From contig CACVBU010000271.1 in assembly GCA_902728285.1 (NCBI GenBank), forward strand, positions 699,371-763,370: a stretch of DNA of 64,000 nt, written 5' to 3'. A program made the translations under genes and the position numbers. Within the stretch, counting starts at the first letter, position 1. Each line of letters opens with the position of its first letter. Origin of the DNA: Clytia hemisphaerica (taxonomy: Eukaryota > Cnidaria > Hydrozoa > Leptothecata > Clytiidae). The notes below the pieces were generated by a model, which saw nothing but the letters and a program-made list of their open reading frames with translations, was not told the DNA's origin and did not search any database. Positions 47,701-60,800 of this stretch are shown piece by piece.

Positions 47701-48702
47701 CTATTTAACCTTGTAAATAAGAACAGGAGCCTCGTCAAAAGTGTACTAGTTCTTATAAAAAAATATATCTTATCTTTACAATGTTCTTGATCGATTACAG
47801 TTGTGCAGGTGCCGAACCGCCGAATCTGACTCTTAGAAATTTAGACTTTCACAGTGAATGTGCTCATTGATGAAAAGAAAACATATTTGAAGATTTTTTT
47901 TGACTGATATTACAGGAAAAACTGTAAGGATAATAGACTTCAAAATTGACCATGAAAATCTGAGCAAAAAAAGTCAAAAGTCAAAAGTCTCGAATGGGTC
48001 ATTCCATTTCATATCTCATACAGGGGGGTTGGACGAAAATTTCCAGGGGGTATAAAGGAGTATTTTTTCATAGTTAAAAGGTTATTCTAAAAATTTCCAA
48101 GGTGTAAAAGACTGATTTGTTCGTCCACCCTCACTTCTAAGATATGAAAATAATTTTCAAAGGGTTTTTTGTAAGAATCTTTTTTTGCCTTGAAAAGGTT
48201 CATGCACCCCCTCCCCTGTATGACAATTTAATGGAACAGCCTAAATATACCAGGATATAAGCACAAAATCCGGTCAGCACGACGTCAAGATGAGTCTAAA
48301 CAAACTTGATCTGAACTTATTTTCAACACTGCAACCTCGTCCCCGTGTATCCCAGGCTTTATTTACGTTACTTGATGGACGCCGGAGAATAGCAAGGGTA
48401 TTATCTGTCGCTATCAGTAAGCATCAAAAAGCTGATAATACACAGGGAACGAGGTTTGACAACACTGTACATATGATTTTTGAATATTTATAAATCCATG
48501 TCTTGTAATCTAGGTCATAAGAGCTGCAAAAATGACTTTTCAAACAGACCATCCACCAAACCAAAATTATAAAAAAAAGGGTTTTCATGTGTCAACAAAA
48601 CATTCAAATAGGTTGGGAAAAAGTAAGTAGGATAAAAGATGGGAAATAGGAAAGAATAACATAGGGTACCTTATATTGATTGTTTCCATTCGCAGATGCC
48701 AT
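41711..48702 (-). CDS. Calmodulin-like protein with six EF-hand units (6 exons)
   Basis: Exons in transcript order: 48702-48670, 45339-45049, 43755-43605, 42879-42767, 42407-42251, 41751-41711. They join in frame to 261 residues, starting [11 protein letters not shown]. Residues about 20-100 form a degenerate EF-hand pair lacking the loop acidic residues. After a basic linker come four calmodulin-like hands: [12 protein letters not shown] (129-140), [12 protein letters not shown] (165-176), [12 protein letters not shown] (202-213) and [12 protein letters not shown] (238-249). The second of these has Ser instead of Glu at loop position 12 and probably binds calcium weakly. The protein ends [10 protein letters not shown]. 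Likely an intracellular calcium sensor; the partner is unknown. It is longer than calmodulin (about 149) and I know no exact family match. The gene is convergent with the EF-hand gene that ends at 40791. Confidence 0.88.
42575..42666. mobile_element. Short CTCGAA-type mariner MITE
   Basis: 92 bp flanked by TA on both sides. The ends, CAGTTGAGTCTCCATAACTC and its near-complement, nearly meet, so the element is almost only inverted repeat. It is intronic in the six-EF-hand gene. Confidence 0.65.
42960..43472. mobile_element. ACACCCC-family element with nested CCTCGT MITE
   Basis: The ends, ACACCCCCTTCTCACAGG and the reverse of CTCTGTGATACTGGGTGT, resemble 5125-5368. Nested at 43160-43275 is a second inverted repeat with 'aacctcgttcc'/'ggaacgaggtt' ends, which also occurs at 48332-48458 and as a fragment near 54225. 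It is intronic in the six-EF-hand gene. Confidence 0.5.
43826..43961. mobile_element. Short AAGCCCGAAGG-family MITE
   Basis: 136 bp with ends GTTAAAC…AAGCCCGAAGGACTAGA and their inverse. It is a deletion-type relative of 9175-10051 and 13834-15747, sharing the subterminal 'cactttttcttgcctgaga' type motif. It is intronic. Confidence 0.6.
44815..45020 (+). repeat. tRNA-derived SINE, family 2, copy 2
   Basis: Plus-strand copy with box B 'gaggttcgattccaactcgc' and the body 'gaaccttcgcccgggtcaac', 'attgggtagtcagtc' and 'gctcattgaaagtgtc'. It ends in an A-rich tail. The box A part is missing. It lies about 30 bp downstream (3' side) of exon 2 of the six-EF-hand gene, in the opposite orientation. 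Confidence 0.68.
45340..48669. other. First intron of the six-EF-hand gene
   Basis: AT-rich, with 'gttcttataa' repeat pieces (46700-46800, 47590-47770). There is an inverted-repeat element at about 47999-48238 (ends near 'ccatttcatatctcatacag') and a CCTCGT-type MITE at 48332-48458. No coding exon is supported. Confidence 0.45.
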
Positions 48703-50183
48703 CGTCACTCGGTCGACAAAAAAATGATCAAATAACTGCAAAAATCAAATATAATATACGGTTTTAACTTGTCAGATTTTCGCGATTTTAAATCCAAGAA
48801 ACTAAGAGATTTTTATCACTTCTCGAAAAAAATAGATTACAACACTCCTTTAAGACAAAGTAGGGATCAGGAATTTTTATATCCCTTTATATACTATAAA
48901 GAAAAAAAATTCTGTTTGACATTTTTTCGGGAAAAATATGTAATACAATAATTTTCAAACCTTGTAATCATATATAGTGGTCTCTACATTGAACATCTTT
49001 TCAACATTCAAATAACATCCATGCTTCAAAAATGAGCTGAGAAAGGCAGGGGTTAAGTGCTTCCAATATAAGGTCAAACTGTGATGAAAATTAATGAAAT
49101 TCTAATGGAATAAATATCTAACATGCTGACATGCTATGTTACTGATGTGAAGTTGTTAATTAAAATTTGAAATTTTGTTTGATATTATTTGCTTATTTGG
49201 TTGTCTAATAAACATGCCTCACATTATATAAAATATACTTTTTTCATAAGAACATCCTAAAGTTTTCGGAATTAAGCCTAAAAATATGTTCTTGAAATTA
49301 AAATGTTCTTATTTTCACCATTTAGTGCGTGTTTTTGTAAGATTCCCTAAGGAATCGAGTGTTTTAGGGTCCGTTAAAGCCTTGAAATGTTCTTAGCTTG
49401 TTCCTAATATTTTGGTTCTAGCAGCCTTGTGTTCTTATAACGTAGATGACATTTTTTTGATGTCTATTGATTAAAAAATCAGTATTTAACAGTTTTGAAG
49501 GATGCCCTCTTACTCAGCTAGATGCGTTCCAATATCTAAATAAGCTACATTCTCTTTTTTTAAAGAATCAATAAATTCTGTTGTTAGTTCAAGACTTATT
49601 TTGTCCGAAATTGTTTTATTTTCAATATAGTTTGTTCTTATAAAAAGAAACATGTATACTTTATTTTCATACTTTGAAGACCATTGAAGGAAGTTTTTAA
49701 GTTGTTTTTTGGTCTTATTGTTCTTATAATTAAGAAGAGTGCATGTCCCTGTTATCTTTAGATCCCTTTAAAGTGGTCACAAAAATCAGATACAGAAATA
49801 GTCTGTGTAAAATCAGATTAGTCTGGAAATTGTAAAAATTTTTAATCAGCCAGGAATCCTGTCTTGACAAAGATAAATGATTTTGATGAAAAAAACTTCA
49901 ATATGATATATTCACTTGTGATATGGAAAACATTTCTATAGAAGATTTCGAATTTTTCACAAAATCTCCAAGTCTCATCAAAAAAATGTATTTCCCAAAA
50001 GTCTTAAAATCTTCGATCACAAGATGGACTTTTTTATGATTTTTGACTGCATTATAAAGCGATACACACCCAACATAATATTTCTTATTCCCTCATTGAA
50101 ACCAAAACAAAGAAATAGAAGCAAAGTATATTGTAAATGTCTGTATGGATTGATATTACAAATGACAAAAGGGGATGATAAGC

Positions 50184-50430
50184 ACTGACCTTTATAAACC
50201 CTGGATACAGTTTCTTGATCCTGACAAAGCAAAATCTTTGATCGGATATTTTCGAAAGTGGTATCCTAATGGTAGCACTATTCAGTGTTGGTGAACAAAT
50301 TTTAAACGGAAAATTTCATTGAATTATTAAATGACCCACATGGAGTAGTGCTACCATTAGGGTACCGCATCTCTGAAAACCCCGATCAAAGATTGTAGAT
50401 ATAGCTTGGTCCAGGGTTTATAAAGGTCAG
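50184..50430. mobile_element. Foldback hAT-like MITE, relative of 13334-13825
   Basis: About 247 bp palindrome running from CACTGACCTTTATAAACCC to the inverse ending GGTCAGT. The centre 'gtgctaccattag' is shared with 29087-29310. The flanks ATGATAAG and ATAATAAG are an 8-bp direct repeat with one mismatch. Confidence 0.6.
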
Positions 50431-50950
50431 TATAATAAGATATAATTCCTCTGTACAATACAAAAACAAACAAAAAAGAATTATCTAAAACATAATTATC
50501 CGAAAAAAAAAATAAGGCCTATAAAAAATGATAAGATACAAAACAAACAAAAAATCTTATAAAATTTACCTAAAAAAAACAAATAATTCAAAAGGTTGTT
50601 GACTCATTGGAGTGACACCAATGTGTCAAAATTAGGGAACATGGTACGAAAGACCCCTTATAGCAAGCTCGTCACGATTCAGTCGACGGAGAACCGTTTA
50701 TTCACTTCAAAGATTTCACATTACAACTACGAATCTGTGTTTAGATTTCTAAATTTCAAATCTGTTCAATACATTATGAAAAATCATCTCTACGTTACAA
50801 ACCCTCGCACGGAGACAAATTTCTAGAGGTCAATATTTTACATTTTTAATTTTGAGCTTAATTAAGCTAATAAATGTGAAGTTCCAAGCACTTCCAGGCA
50901 GGGTGTTACGAAGCATGATGGTACGGCGATACTCCCTATTCTCTCGGATA

Positions 50951-51062
50951 CACGTTTTTTTCAAATAAGAACAAACTATTAAGAACATTTTTAAGCTTAA
51001 ACTCAAATGTCAAGAATATCCCAAGCCTTCAAAAAGCTGGATGTTTTTATGAAGAAAACGTG
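50951..51062. mobile_element. Short TA-flanked CACGTTTTTTT MITE
   Basis: 112 bp flanked by TA at both sides. The ends are CACGTTTTTTTC and GAAGAAAACGTG. Smaller relative of 36167-36417. Confidence 0.6.
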
Positions 51063-51715
51063 TACCGACAATCAGAGGGGGCAGTATCAATTTAACCAAT
51101 TTGGTGAAGAAGTTTCTTGTAATTTCCATGGTAGCCGATACCATTATTGACTAATTGCCAAATTAACAAACAATACATACACTACCATAAATCAAATAAT
51201 ATACAAAATTTAGGGTTAGGGGTTCAGTTCTAAAGGTTAAAGTAGACTTAACATGAATTAATTAACGTGATGACATTAACTTTGGTCTAAAAATAATAAT
51301 ATTCCCCTGGTGATTAATTCGAATAAAAGAAAAAAAGATATTGAAAAAAAATATTTTTATCTTGTTTAAAATTCTGTACAAAAATAAATATTACGTTTTT
51401 TTTTATGATGAAGGTTGACAGTTAGATTCTGATCCACTGTCAATAACTAGAAGATAATTTAGAAAAGAGATGCTTTTTAGAAAATACAAAAATGTTCGAT
51501 AATCATTTACAATCGATAGAGTCGATCATTAAATCGAGGATGATATCAAATATTTCAAAATACATTGTGTATTCATCGTGAAAATGCATTTTCCAATTTC
51601 AAGAAAATTTTGTTAACCAAGTCTCTTTGAACCTCATGATATCGAGTGATCCATTAAGAGCAAAAGCGGGTTTGTTGCACCCACTTTATTATTCGCGATT
51701 CTGCAAAATATACCG

Positions 51716-51721
51716 TTTATT
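51716..51721 (-). terminator. Poly(A) signal of the neurabin-like gene
   Basis: AATAAA on the minus strand, about 125 bp past the stop codon; a second AATAAA follows at 51690-51685. Confidence 0.55.
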
Positions 51722-51846
51722 GGAGACTCATCGCCATGAAAACCAACAAGCCACTGCATTCCGTAATACTTTTAAAAGACGTCCCAGTTGTCCAGCCTGG
51801 TGAATCACGTCTCGTATCCACACCTAGGTTTTCAAAAACCAAAGCC

Positions 51847-54800
51847 TCATACACTCTCCAGACCACCTGTTGGAGAACAAACATCTCAGAAAGAATTTTA
51901 ATGAGGTTTGTATTTACCTTTCCAGAATTGTAACTTATCTTTGGTAGTTTTGTGGTCTTTTGATTTTCCTTTGCCACCATTGATAGTATCTTTACCGAAC
52001 TGGTGACGGAATTCTTTGGTACGCTTCTTGATCTCTGCACGATGCTCTTGGTTAGCTACACCGTACTCCTGAAGCGTGAAAAAGATTGAGAAAACTGAAA
52101 GTTTTAGCCTCGTTTTGGTGCTAAAACTCGTCCCCAGGCTCAAAAAATTAAATTTTTCGAACATGAAAAAACACCCCCAGATATTCACGCAAGGAACAAG
52201 TGTGCCTAATTTCAGCCAAATCTGACCACTTTAAAAGTCTCCGGGCTGCCCTAAAGTTTTTGTGACACGCAGACAGGCAGACACACATTGTCAGATTCTA
52301 GCTCAATTGAAGGTGAGAAAAACTCGAACCTATATAACTCGAATGCCTCCATAACTCGAACCTCTATAACTCGAATGTCTATGTTAACTTGATTAAATTT
52401 TCTCGTCCCTTCAGTTACCAATACCTTATAAACGTTAATTCATATCTCCGAAATTTCCTAAACTCGAAGAAATTTGTGTTCTCCGCACGTGCTCGAGTTA
52501 TGGAGACTCCACTGTTTTTAGTTAATTAAGCGTTGCGACCGTAGTCGGAGATCCCAAAGGCTCCTATTTCGATAATTACCCCCCTGCAGGTAGGAGGGGG
52601 CACCACTCTCTTTCTCTGGATTGCTCCATATACCCTAGATCCTACTATCATGCATACTAGCATGTTTCCATAATGGTAGCTCAGAGTAGATGAATGAATC
52701 CAAATTAAACAGTAACACACCTTGAGGCGATTTCCGTCAGCCCTAAGTAAAGCTTGGCCATCAACATTGTGTGATTTGAAATTATTAACGTATTGTGCTA
52801 GATTCATTTCAACCAACCATAAGCCAACCTGTAAAAATTGAAAATAAAATGGTTTAATACAGTTAGTAGAGATTTCATATTATCAGGGCCATACTTCGGA
52901 GACTCAAACTTGCAACCCGCAAACGTTTAGTAGAATATCTCTATTTTGCTTTGGACAAGATGTTTCCATAACAATTTAAATATAAATGGGCTTTCCAGAA
53001 ATAGTCCGTGCCCCACCCCCTATTGAGGATATCGGGGGAAGGTATCTACTTTATAAGAGGGTGATGATATTCAGAAGGTACAGGACAAAATGCCTGGATA
53101 TCCAGGGGGTACAGAATAAAAAATACTCCTCAGCCCTTCTATCCACTTTTTCCGGTTGGATATTCAGGGGGTCATTATTTTTTAAGCTAGACACCCAGGG
53201 GGGGGGCTGTGGAACTCGAAAAATATCCTCAACAGGGGAAGGGGGTACGGAAAATTTCTGGAAAAGCTTAATCTTTGCAACTAAAACTACATTGTATTCT
53301 TATAAATACCTGTCTGACATCCCAGCCAGTAGGAGGCCGTCTTGTCCAGTGAGTGATTTCATCCTCTGTTGGTTCTAAAGAGAATCGATTTAGAGGGATG
53401 GTAAATTCAAACAGACTCACAAAAAGTGGCCTTAGTGTCGTGGGGGGGGGGCTTAGATACTAAGTATGTGGCCCCTAAAACAAATTTTGTGTCTAAGGCA
53501 CTGCACCTAACCTTAAAATTCTATTAAAAAATACATGCGAGTTATTATGAAGATTTGAATTAAGTTTTTTCAGATTCCAAAAAATGTGATTAAAGATCTG
53601 TACACACAATAAAGTTACTAAAGTTGTTTGTTAACAATAGCAGTGTTCAAAGCAAACTTTTCAGCTGAAGCCAAATACGACAAATTATCCAAGGTTTTGA
53701 ATATTATACTGGATTATTTGCCAAATTCTAAGGCGGAAAAGCCTATTTTTACCTTACGCTAAGACGCAAATCCATCTGAATCGAAAGTAACTGTGAACAC
53801 TAATAACTGTAAATTCACTCATATTCCAATCGAATCATCTTCCAATGCAGAACCAAAGCAACATTAGTAATACTTCAAATTCTTCCAAAAAAAAAATAAA
53901 TTTGGAGAACTGGGGTAGAGTCAACCTACCTGTACCGTTTTCGACGCCAACATCAATTCCTCTCTCGTTATAATTGGTGGGCGTTGGATCGCGATTAAAA
54001 GATCCTGTTCCCGCCCTTTGAATGAGGGCGGGCGTGTCAAAGAGTGACGACGACGCAGACGAAGATGATGGTGCCGATAATTCTAAAGTGACGTCATCAG
54101 GTGACGTTAAAGTACCGTTGATATTCGCCGGAGACGGAGTTGTCGATGGGATTTCTTGGTCATCCGACATTGATTGTTCTGAAAAAAGCAACGAAAGGTA
54201 GATTAGTACAAAATATTAATTTCCCTACCTCGTCTCCGTGTATACCAGGCTTTGTTAATATCATTTACCATTCGTAGAAACAAATTTTACTGACAAACAC
54301 ACCAAATTTCTGCGAAATGTGAATGATTTCTTTGTAGTTCTAGCCCTAATTCTTCTTATGCTGGATGTGTTGAAAGTATCAATAAATAGTAAATCATATC
54401 AATTTGATTGGTCAATTATTTTTCGCTTATCTCTTCTCGAAACTGACCAAAATATTAGTAATAGATAAATGAGCTTGAAATAAGAGATTGGTTTGAAGTC
54501 AGGTAAAATAGGGATTGATTATAGTTTATGATTATTAATAGGTTTTTAATTTGAGTATTGTAGTGCTCAAAAAAGTGAGTACCTTTCTGATGGAAGGGAA
54601 CGACAGCTTCCTCAGTACCATTCTCGTTCGCGTGCATCTGTGACATCGATTCCGTTTTATTCCGAATCGGAACAACACTTGAATCCGTTGGTGTATTTGA
54701 GCGTTGATTCAATTTAGCGTGTAACTCATCCACTGGCATCTGTATGCCGCCGCCATTCGGGGTCGGGCTCCTCGTCGATGGTCTCGAATCTGATAAATCG

Positions 54801-57800
54801 ACGTCGTATTCAGTTGCAGCCTGAGTCGGGAGCACGTATGCCGACTTTGGTCTTTCCATCGCCGACGTTGAATTCGATTTAGGTATTTGGTGTGGTGCAA
54901 ATTGCTCATTCTCGCTTGACCTTCGTTTCACGACTTTACTCTTTTTGAACACTTTGGGTAAATGAAAACCGAATTTGTGTTTTTGTTTTTCGTGTTTATC
55001 TAAATGTCCGTTCGATTCGTTTGATGTGAGATTGGGTACTGATTGAGCTGCAGACATGCTGGCATGAACTTCAACGTTATTATGCAGGTTACGTGGCAAC
55101 GAGCTCTGTATAACATGAAAAATGAGAGAAATTAGGAACAATGGCTTATTGACTGAACTGGTTGACTCTGATTGAAAGAGACTGTAAAGAGATCGACTTA
55201 ATTTTGACAGAAATTTATTTATTTTCTTAAAGTAACTTTATCTTCTTATACTCTTTTTTATTTTTGGTTAACTTCGCTTCAAATCTAAAAATGAGCAAAA
55301 TTCGGCACTATTTCTCCATCTAAAGTAAAACTATTTTATGGTAGGAATGCAACAGTCGCATCTAGGAGAGAGAAAAAAAATACGACAAATTTTTTAACAA
55401 ATCTGATTCATCACCTGTTTCGGTTGTTCTGATTGGAAATTTTCATTATTGTCCAACATTTGCTGTCTTCCTTCGCGCGTTGGTGGTTTACGTTTTCCTT
55501 TCAAATTGATCTTATCTTGCGCCATTTTGTTGTCCAATACGGGCGTAGCGGGAATGGCTGAATCGAAACTCAAGCTCTTCGACAATGCTGGAAAAAATAG
55601 GAGTCAAAAGATAAAAGGGGGAATTTAGATTTTCAGCACACTATCAAATTTTTTGAGATCAAATCAAATGGTCTGGTCCATAAAAACTGATAGTCCGTAC
55701 TTTTTAAAACTCTACTTCTGAAGGAATAAAGACATAACTAAAAGTAAAACCTAACCTAAGTAATTTTGAGTAGCTCGATTTAAGCTTTGTAGAATTCCCT
55801 AAAATTTTGAAAACGAAAGTGAAAAATGAAGAAAGGGAAATTATACAAAGCTTATATCAAGCTGCTCAAAGTACGGACTGAGAATTTTTTTGGACAGACC
55901 TCAGGTTAGTTTTTCATTCAAGAAAATGCAGTCGCTGAAGATAGAGGATATACTCTGAGGATACTCTTGAATGGGCTAATATTATTTGAGCTATTTTTCT
56001 AAACATTATTTATGTTCAGAGAATAAAATTCAAAGTGAAATAAATAATAATCTTCATCTTTTACTAATTGAATCTTTTCGTCAAAGAGTAAAATTTTAAG
56101 GTCCTACTCCCGAATCAATCGCTGAATCACAAGGAATCACGGCGCTGACAGAAACTGTGACTTGATAGGTGTGAGCTAAGAAACATAATGGCTCCTTGGT
56201 TGACTATAGCAACTTACAAACTTTATCAGCAATATCATTATCACTGCTGTCATCCAACACGGAAACACTTTGATCAAAACTCTCATTGATTTTCGTTGGC
56301 GACTGTTGGAAATATGATTGGTCAATCTTGATGCTATGAGTTCGTCCTATATCAACATTGGGATCTTCGTTTTGGTTTTTCTTGACTTTCGTGGTTTCAT
56401 CTTCACTCGAAGATGAGGCAGTCGATTGTTTACGCCTGTTTGGTGATTGTAAAGTGACCTTTGACAAAAAAATGATCATCGATTATTTTATTCGTTATAC
56501 ACCATTCAAGAGGAAGGGGTGCGTTACGCCACGCTAATCTTTTAACTCGATACCGGTAGTAGGGTCATAAGAGTGTAACGAACCATGTACCATTCGATAG
56601 CACCCATAGAGGCGGTGCATAGACTCCAATTCTAGTTGACAATTTCCCGGAACGATCTTGGACTGTACAGTGACCTTAAATTACCACCCTGTTTTTTGAC
56701 CCCACCCGAATAAAAAACTCGAGTCGAGATTTAATAATTTTTCTTTGTTGAGCGTCTACACGAATGACATTTAAAGGGTTAAATTGGGTGATGGGTATCG
56801 GGTAAAAAAGGCTAAAGGAAATATTCGACCTCCAAAAATTTGAAGTGAAAGGGGATTTTTGATATGGAGGAAAGGAAAATGTAAACCACTTGGACCTCTT
56901 TAGAAATAAGACACCCTGAATATCTTTTCTCAGGCAAACAACTCAGATTTCTTCTGTATTTCAAACGTAAAAATACCTGTTCGGCAATCTTTTCAGCTTC
57001 TTTGTCCAACCTTTTCCATTCACCATCAACAGATGAGATAGAGGAATCAAAGAATTCTTGAGATTCGTCACGTTTCATTTTGACGGTAGGTTCAGTGTGA
57101 CGTCTTCCAGATCCGCCACCGTATTCGTCCAATGAGATTTTCTCTTCATCCACATCTTCTTGGATAAGTTGAAATTGTCCTTGGTCATTGTCGTCAATGC
57201 TGTCCTCCTGAAATCATTTTAAGCATGGGTTTAGTCTTTCAGAACAATGTCAATTGAATAAAGGACCTGGTCAAGGAACACAAGCAAAAAAGTTGAAACC
57301 CTTTTAATGCTGTTCTCCTGAAATCATTTATGAGGCATAGGCAATTTCAAAGTTGAAATGAATCATGGGTAATCAGGACCACCGCGCTGTGATAACGACT
57401 TTCTGTTGGTCTAAAATATCGCCTGATTTTGCGTCTAGCCAACAGGAAGCCGTTATGGAGGCACAATCAGTCCTGATTACCCATGATTCATTTCGACTGC
57501 GAAATGGCCTATGGCGAATTTTTTTAACGAATATACATGTTCAGATGTTTCAGGATTTTTAAAATTTGTCACTAAAAGGGTGGGGGGGTAGGTAGTAGTA
57601 CAAGGGGTTGCGTTATGATTTTATAGGAGGTTTCTGATTTAGCTCCCAGAAAAAAATCTGGAACCGCTCGAGTCTCTTTCTCTTCTAATCATAATTCATT
57701 TTTTTGGTTCTTTTTCAACTCTTATTAGTATTTAGTAGAAGGCTAGTTTCCAGGGGGCTAATGAATGTGCGTCGCTCGTGATCAACAGGATAAGAAATCT

Positions 57801-60800
57801 TGAAAAGAAAAAACTAGATTATACCATCGTTGTTGAAGCGTCCAAATCGATCACTATCTTCTCGATAGTGGGCGTTGCTTGTTCATTGGGCGGTGTTGTC
57901 AAGGGCGGAGGTGGAATTTTTAACACAGGTAACGAATCTGGAATTGCCCGCTGCCGTGGTGGTGTCGCCGTAATAGTTTCACTTGTTAACACTGGTTCCG
58001 TTGAATCTAATTTTAAGTCTAGTGAAGATTTCTCAATAGTAATGTCTTTTTCTGGTTGTTTTTTACTATCGTCGATTTCAATGTCTGGTATAAAATGACC
58101 ACGTGGTGGTTTTGGGACTGGGTTGGGTGGACTTGATTCGCTCTCTATATCTGGTGCTTCCTCTGTATCAATCTTTGGTGAAATTTGTATGTTGGTGTTT
58201 GCGTAAATTGCGGTTGTTGGCAGTGTAGTGTCTGTATTTGCATTTATGTCGGTGACGTCCACCGTCGACGGTTGAAGTACTATACCAACATCGGCGTCGT
58301 TGGTGTCGGAATGTGACGGCGACAAGGGAGGGGAGATTGGCTTTAACACTCGATCAACTGTAGGTGGAGCGATACCAAATATATGGTTGGGCGGTGTTAC
58401 AACTGTTTCACGCTTTGGTAACGGCACGTTCGGAGCGTCGACGTCGATAGAGAGTGCCGTGTCTTGAGTTGACGAGGCGTGAATGTCGACTTCTGGTTTG
58501 ACAATAGGAGCGTTCTTAAGAGCTTCTAGTTGTTCTTCTAGCTCCTTGACCTAGATTGGTACAAAAAGTACAATAATTTTGAAAAAAATCAGTGAAACTG
58601 TAGGTACAGTAGCTGTAAGGAATGAAATCAACAAACTGGTTAAAACCCCTCATTTTTGATTTTAATAATGCATACCTTTTCTTTTAGCTGGTTATTTTCA
58701 ATGATGTATTGATTCTCCATTTCTTTTTCAGCAGCTCTGTAATAGAACGATGAAAACGGAAAAATCAATCTCAATCTCGAAAATTGATTTGTTCAGCTTT
58801 ACTTTATATTTCGAATTTGCAAGAGGAATTTCAAATGAAAGAATTTCAGTTTCAATCTAAATCATTCATTTGAATTATAACAGCTTTGGTTTATAGTTGT
58901 TTGACATTGTGATCTTTGTTAGTAGTTAGGAGAAAATCTCAAATAGTAAATATACATACCCTTTTTCCATTTTGACCAGAAGGCTTCTCAAATAATCCAC
59001 TTTTTCGTTCAGAACTTGTATTTTCTTATCTTTCTCGCTATTTCGATTCTCCGAGTCCTCTAAACGTGCTTCAATCAATTTGATTTTGGAATGGTCTTTC
59101 TTCAAAGTTGCAAACTCTCCAAGTATGACGTCATTATCGGAAATTTTCTGTGACAGTTGAGCATTCTCGGCTTTTAGTTTCTCGTTCGTTGTCTTAACGT
59201 CGTCTAGACTAGCTCTCAGCTCTTTTGTTTCTTGCTCAAGCTGGAAGAAAATTAAAACGCTACCATTTAAGGTTAACAAGCATCAATTGGTAGATAAAAT
59301 CCATTACAATATATAAACCTATCTCGCCGGGGAGAATCTTTTGTTTGTTGTTTTACGGGCCAAGCTACCCAAAAAAGAGGGTCGGTCGGTCGGCGAAAAA
59401 GTAAAAAAAAAAGAGAGTAGAATTTCAAAACTTTTGAAAATTTGGCAGTCCGCAAAGCAATGAAAATAAAAATGTACTACCTAGATAAATTATCTTTATT
59501 CCCATTTTTTTAAATTTCAGGGTCGGTCGGGCCAGTAAAACAACTAATCAAATCGGTCTCGCCTTATCTGCTGAATGCAATAAATCTATTTTAGCTCAGT
59601 ATTGTTAAACTGAATTATAAAGAAAAGGTCCTTTTTACCTTGTCTTCTAAGTGGCTTTCTTTGTCCTTGTAAAGATTAATTTCTTCTTCTCTTTTGGACT
59701 TCAATTCTTCCAATAATGTCTTCAGCTCGTGATTACTTTGTTCCAAGGCTTCTAATTCTTTCGATTTGTTACCAAGCTCTTGAGAGATGGATTGGTTTTG
59801 TTCCGACAGTTGGCGTTCTTCTTCATGTTTTGCTTCAAGCATCTCTTGGAACTAAAAAAATGTAAATAAAACAAAATTCGTTAATTTCACAAACCTGTTT
59901 TTTATAAAGCGCTCGAATCTTTTGCCAGTATATAGAGTCGTTATTTATATGGATAGCTCAGTAATTTAGGATTTTTTAAAGCAGTCGTTCGATTGTTTTC
60001 AAAGGGTCCACGGCAAGCCGGCTCGATTATCTATGAACTGAACTGAACATTGGAAGAAGCGGGGATCCGGACCGCTGACGCTGGCGCTTTTGATGATTTA
60101 ATCATTTGAAGTAATTTTGAAGTTTTAGATTAAAAAATCTAGTTCCTAAAGGAAGGGTAGTAATTATAAAAAATTATATCTAAAGAGCCTTCCAAACGAG
60201 TTACTCGTTAAAAAATAATAATCGAAGGGTCGTGTAACCGATTTTGTTCGATTTGCAAACACTTATCTAGTGTAGTCCAGGTTAAAAAAAAATACCTGAT
60301 GTTGAACAACCATAATAACAATATCTTTTGAACTCAAATCAAGAAAAAGTGTGCTCACATCACATTTAATAATTGTATATTATCAAGTGGTTTTCTTTAC
60401 ATGAGCCCAGTCAGCTACCTTCACTCGTAGGTTCACAGGCTTCTAATTGATTCTTCAAATTTTTCTATTTTTAGACTTTAAGCCGGGATAATATGTCCAT
60501 GAAATGAATTCAAATGTCACAAGAGAGGAAATCAAGCCAATTTAAAGATTATAATCGGTTTATAGATGGATACAAACAAATTAGTCTGAATAAAACATTA
60601 ACCATTGTAGCCCATCAAATTTCAGTCAGCTCTTGCGTCTATTATAGGATTATCTGGCACCCAGATAGTGAAATTTTCGAAATATTTTTACCTTTACGCG
60701 CAGGGGTAGTTGAACCCGACTGGGGACGCGGCACATCAAAGGCCGACTCTCTGATGGGAAATTGGCCCGCTCCTTTAGAGCTTTAGCGTGCGCGACCGCC

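Larger units (their letters stand above)
48703..51684. other. Spacer between the six-EF-hand and neurabin-like genes
   Basis: No gene found. It contains the promoter side of the six-EF-hand gene (right of 48702), 'gttcttat' family repeats (49245-49460), and the elements at 50184-50430 and 50951-51062. Confidence 0.45.

Noticed and set aside
50596-50826. 76-codon plus-strand frame
   Set aside because: Isolated, no similarity to a known family, no splice or regulatory context.
53835-54191. Reading the neurabin-like exon as extending to 53835
   Set aside because: A donor at 53930 gives the phase that joins to the SAM-domain exon; the extension has no conserved sequence.
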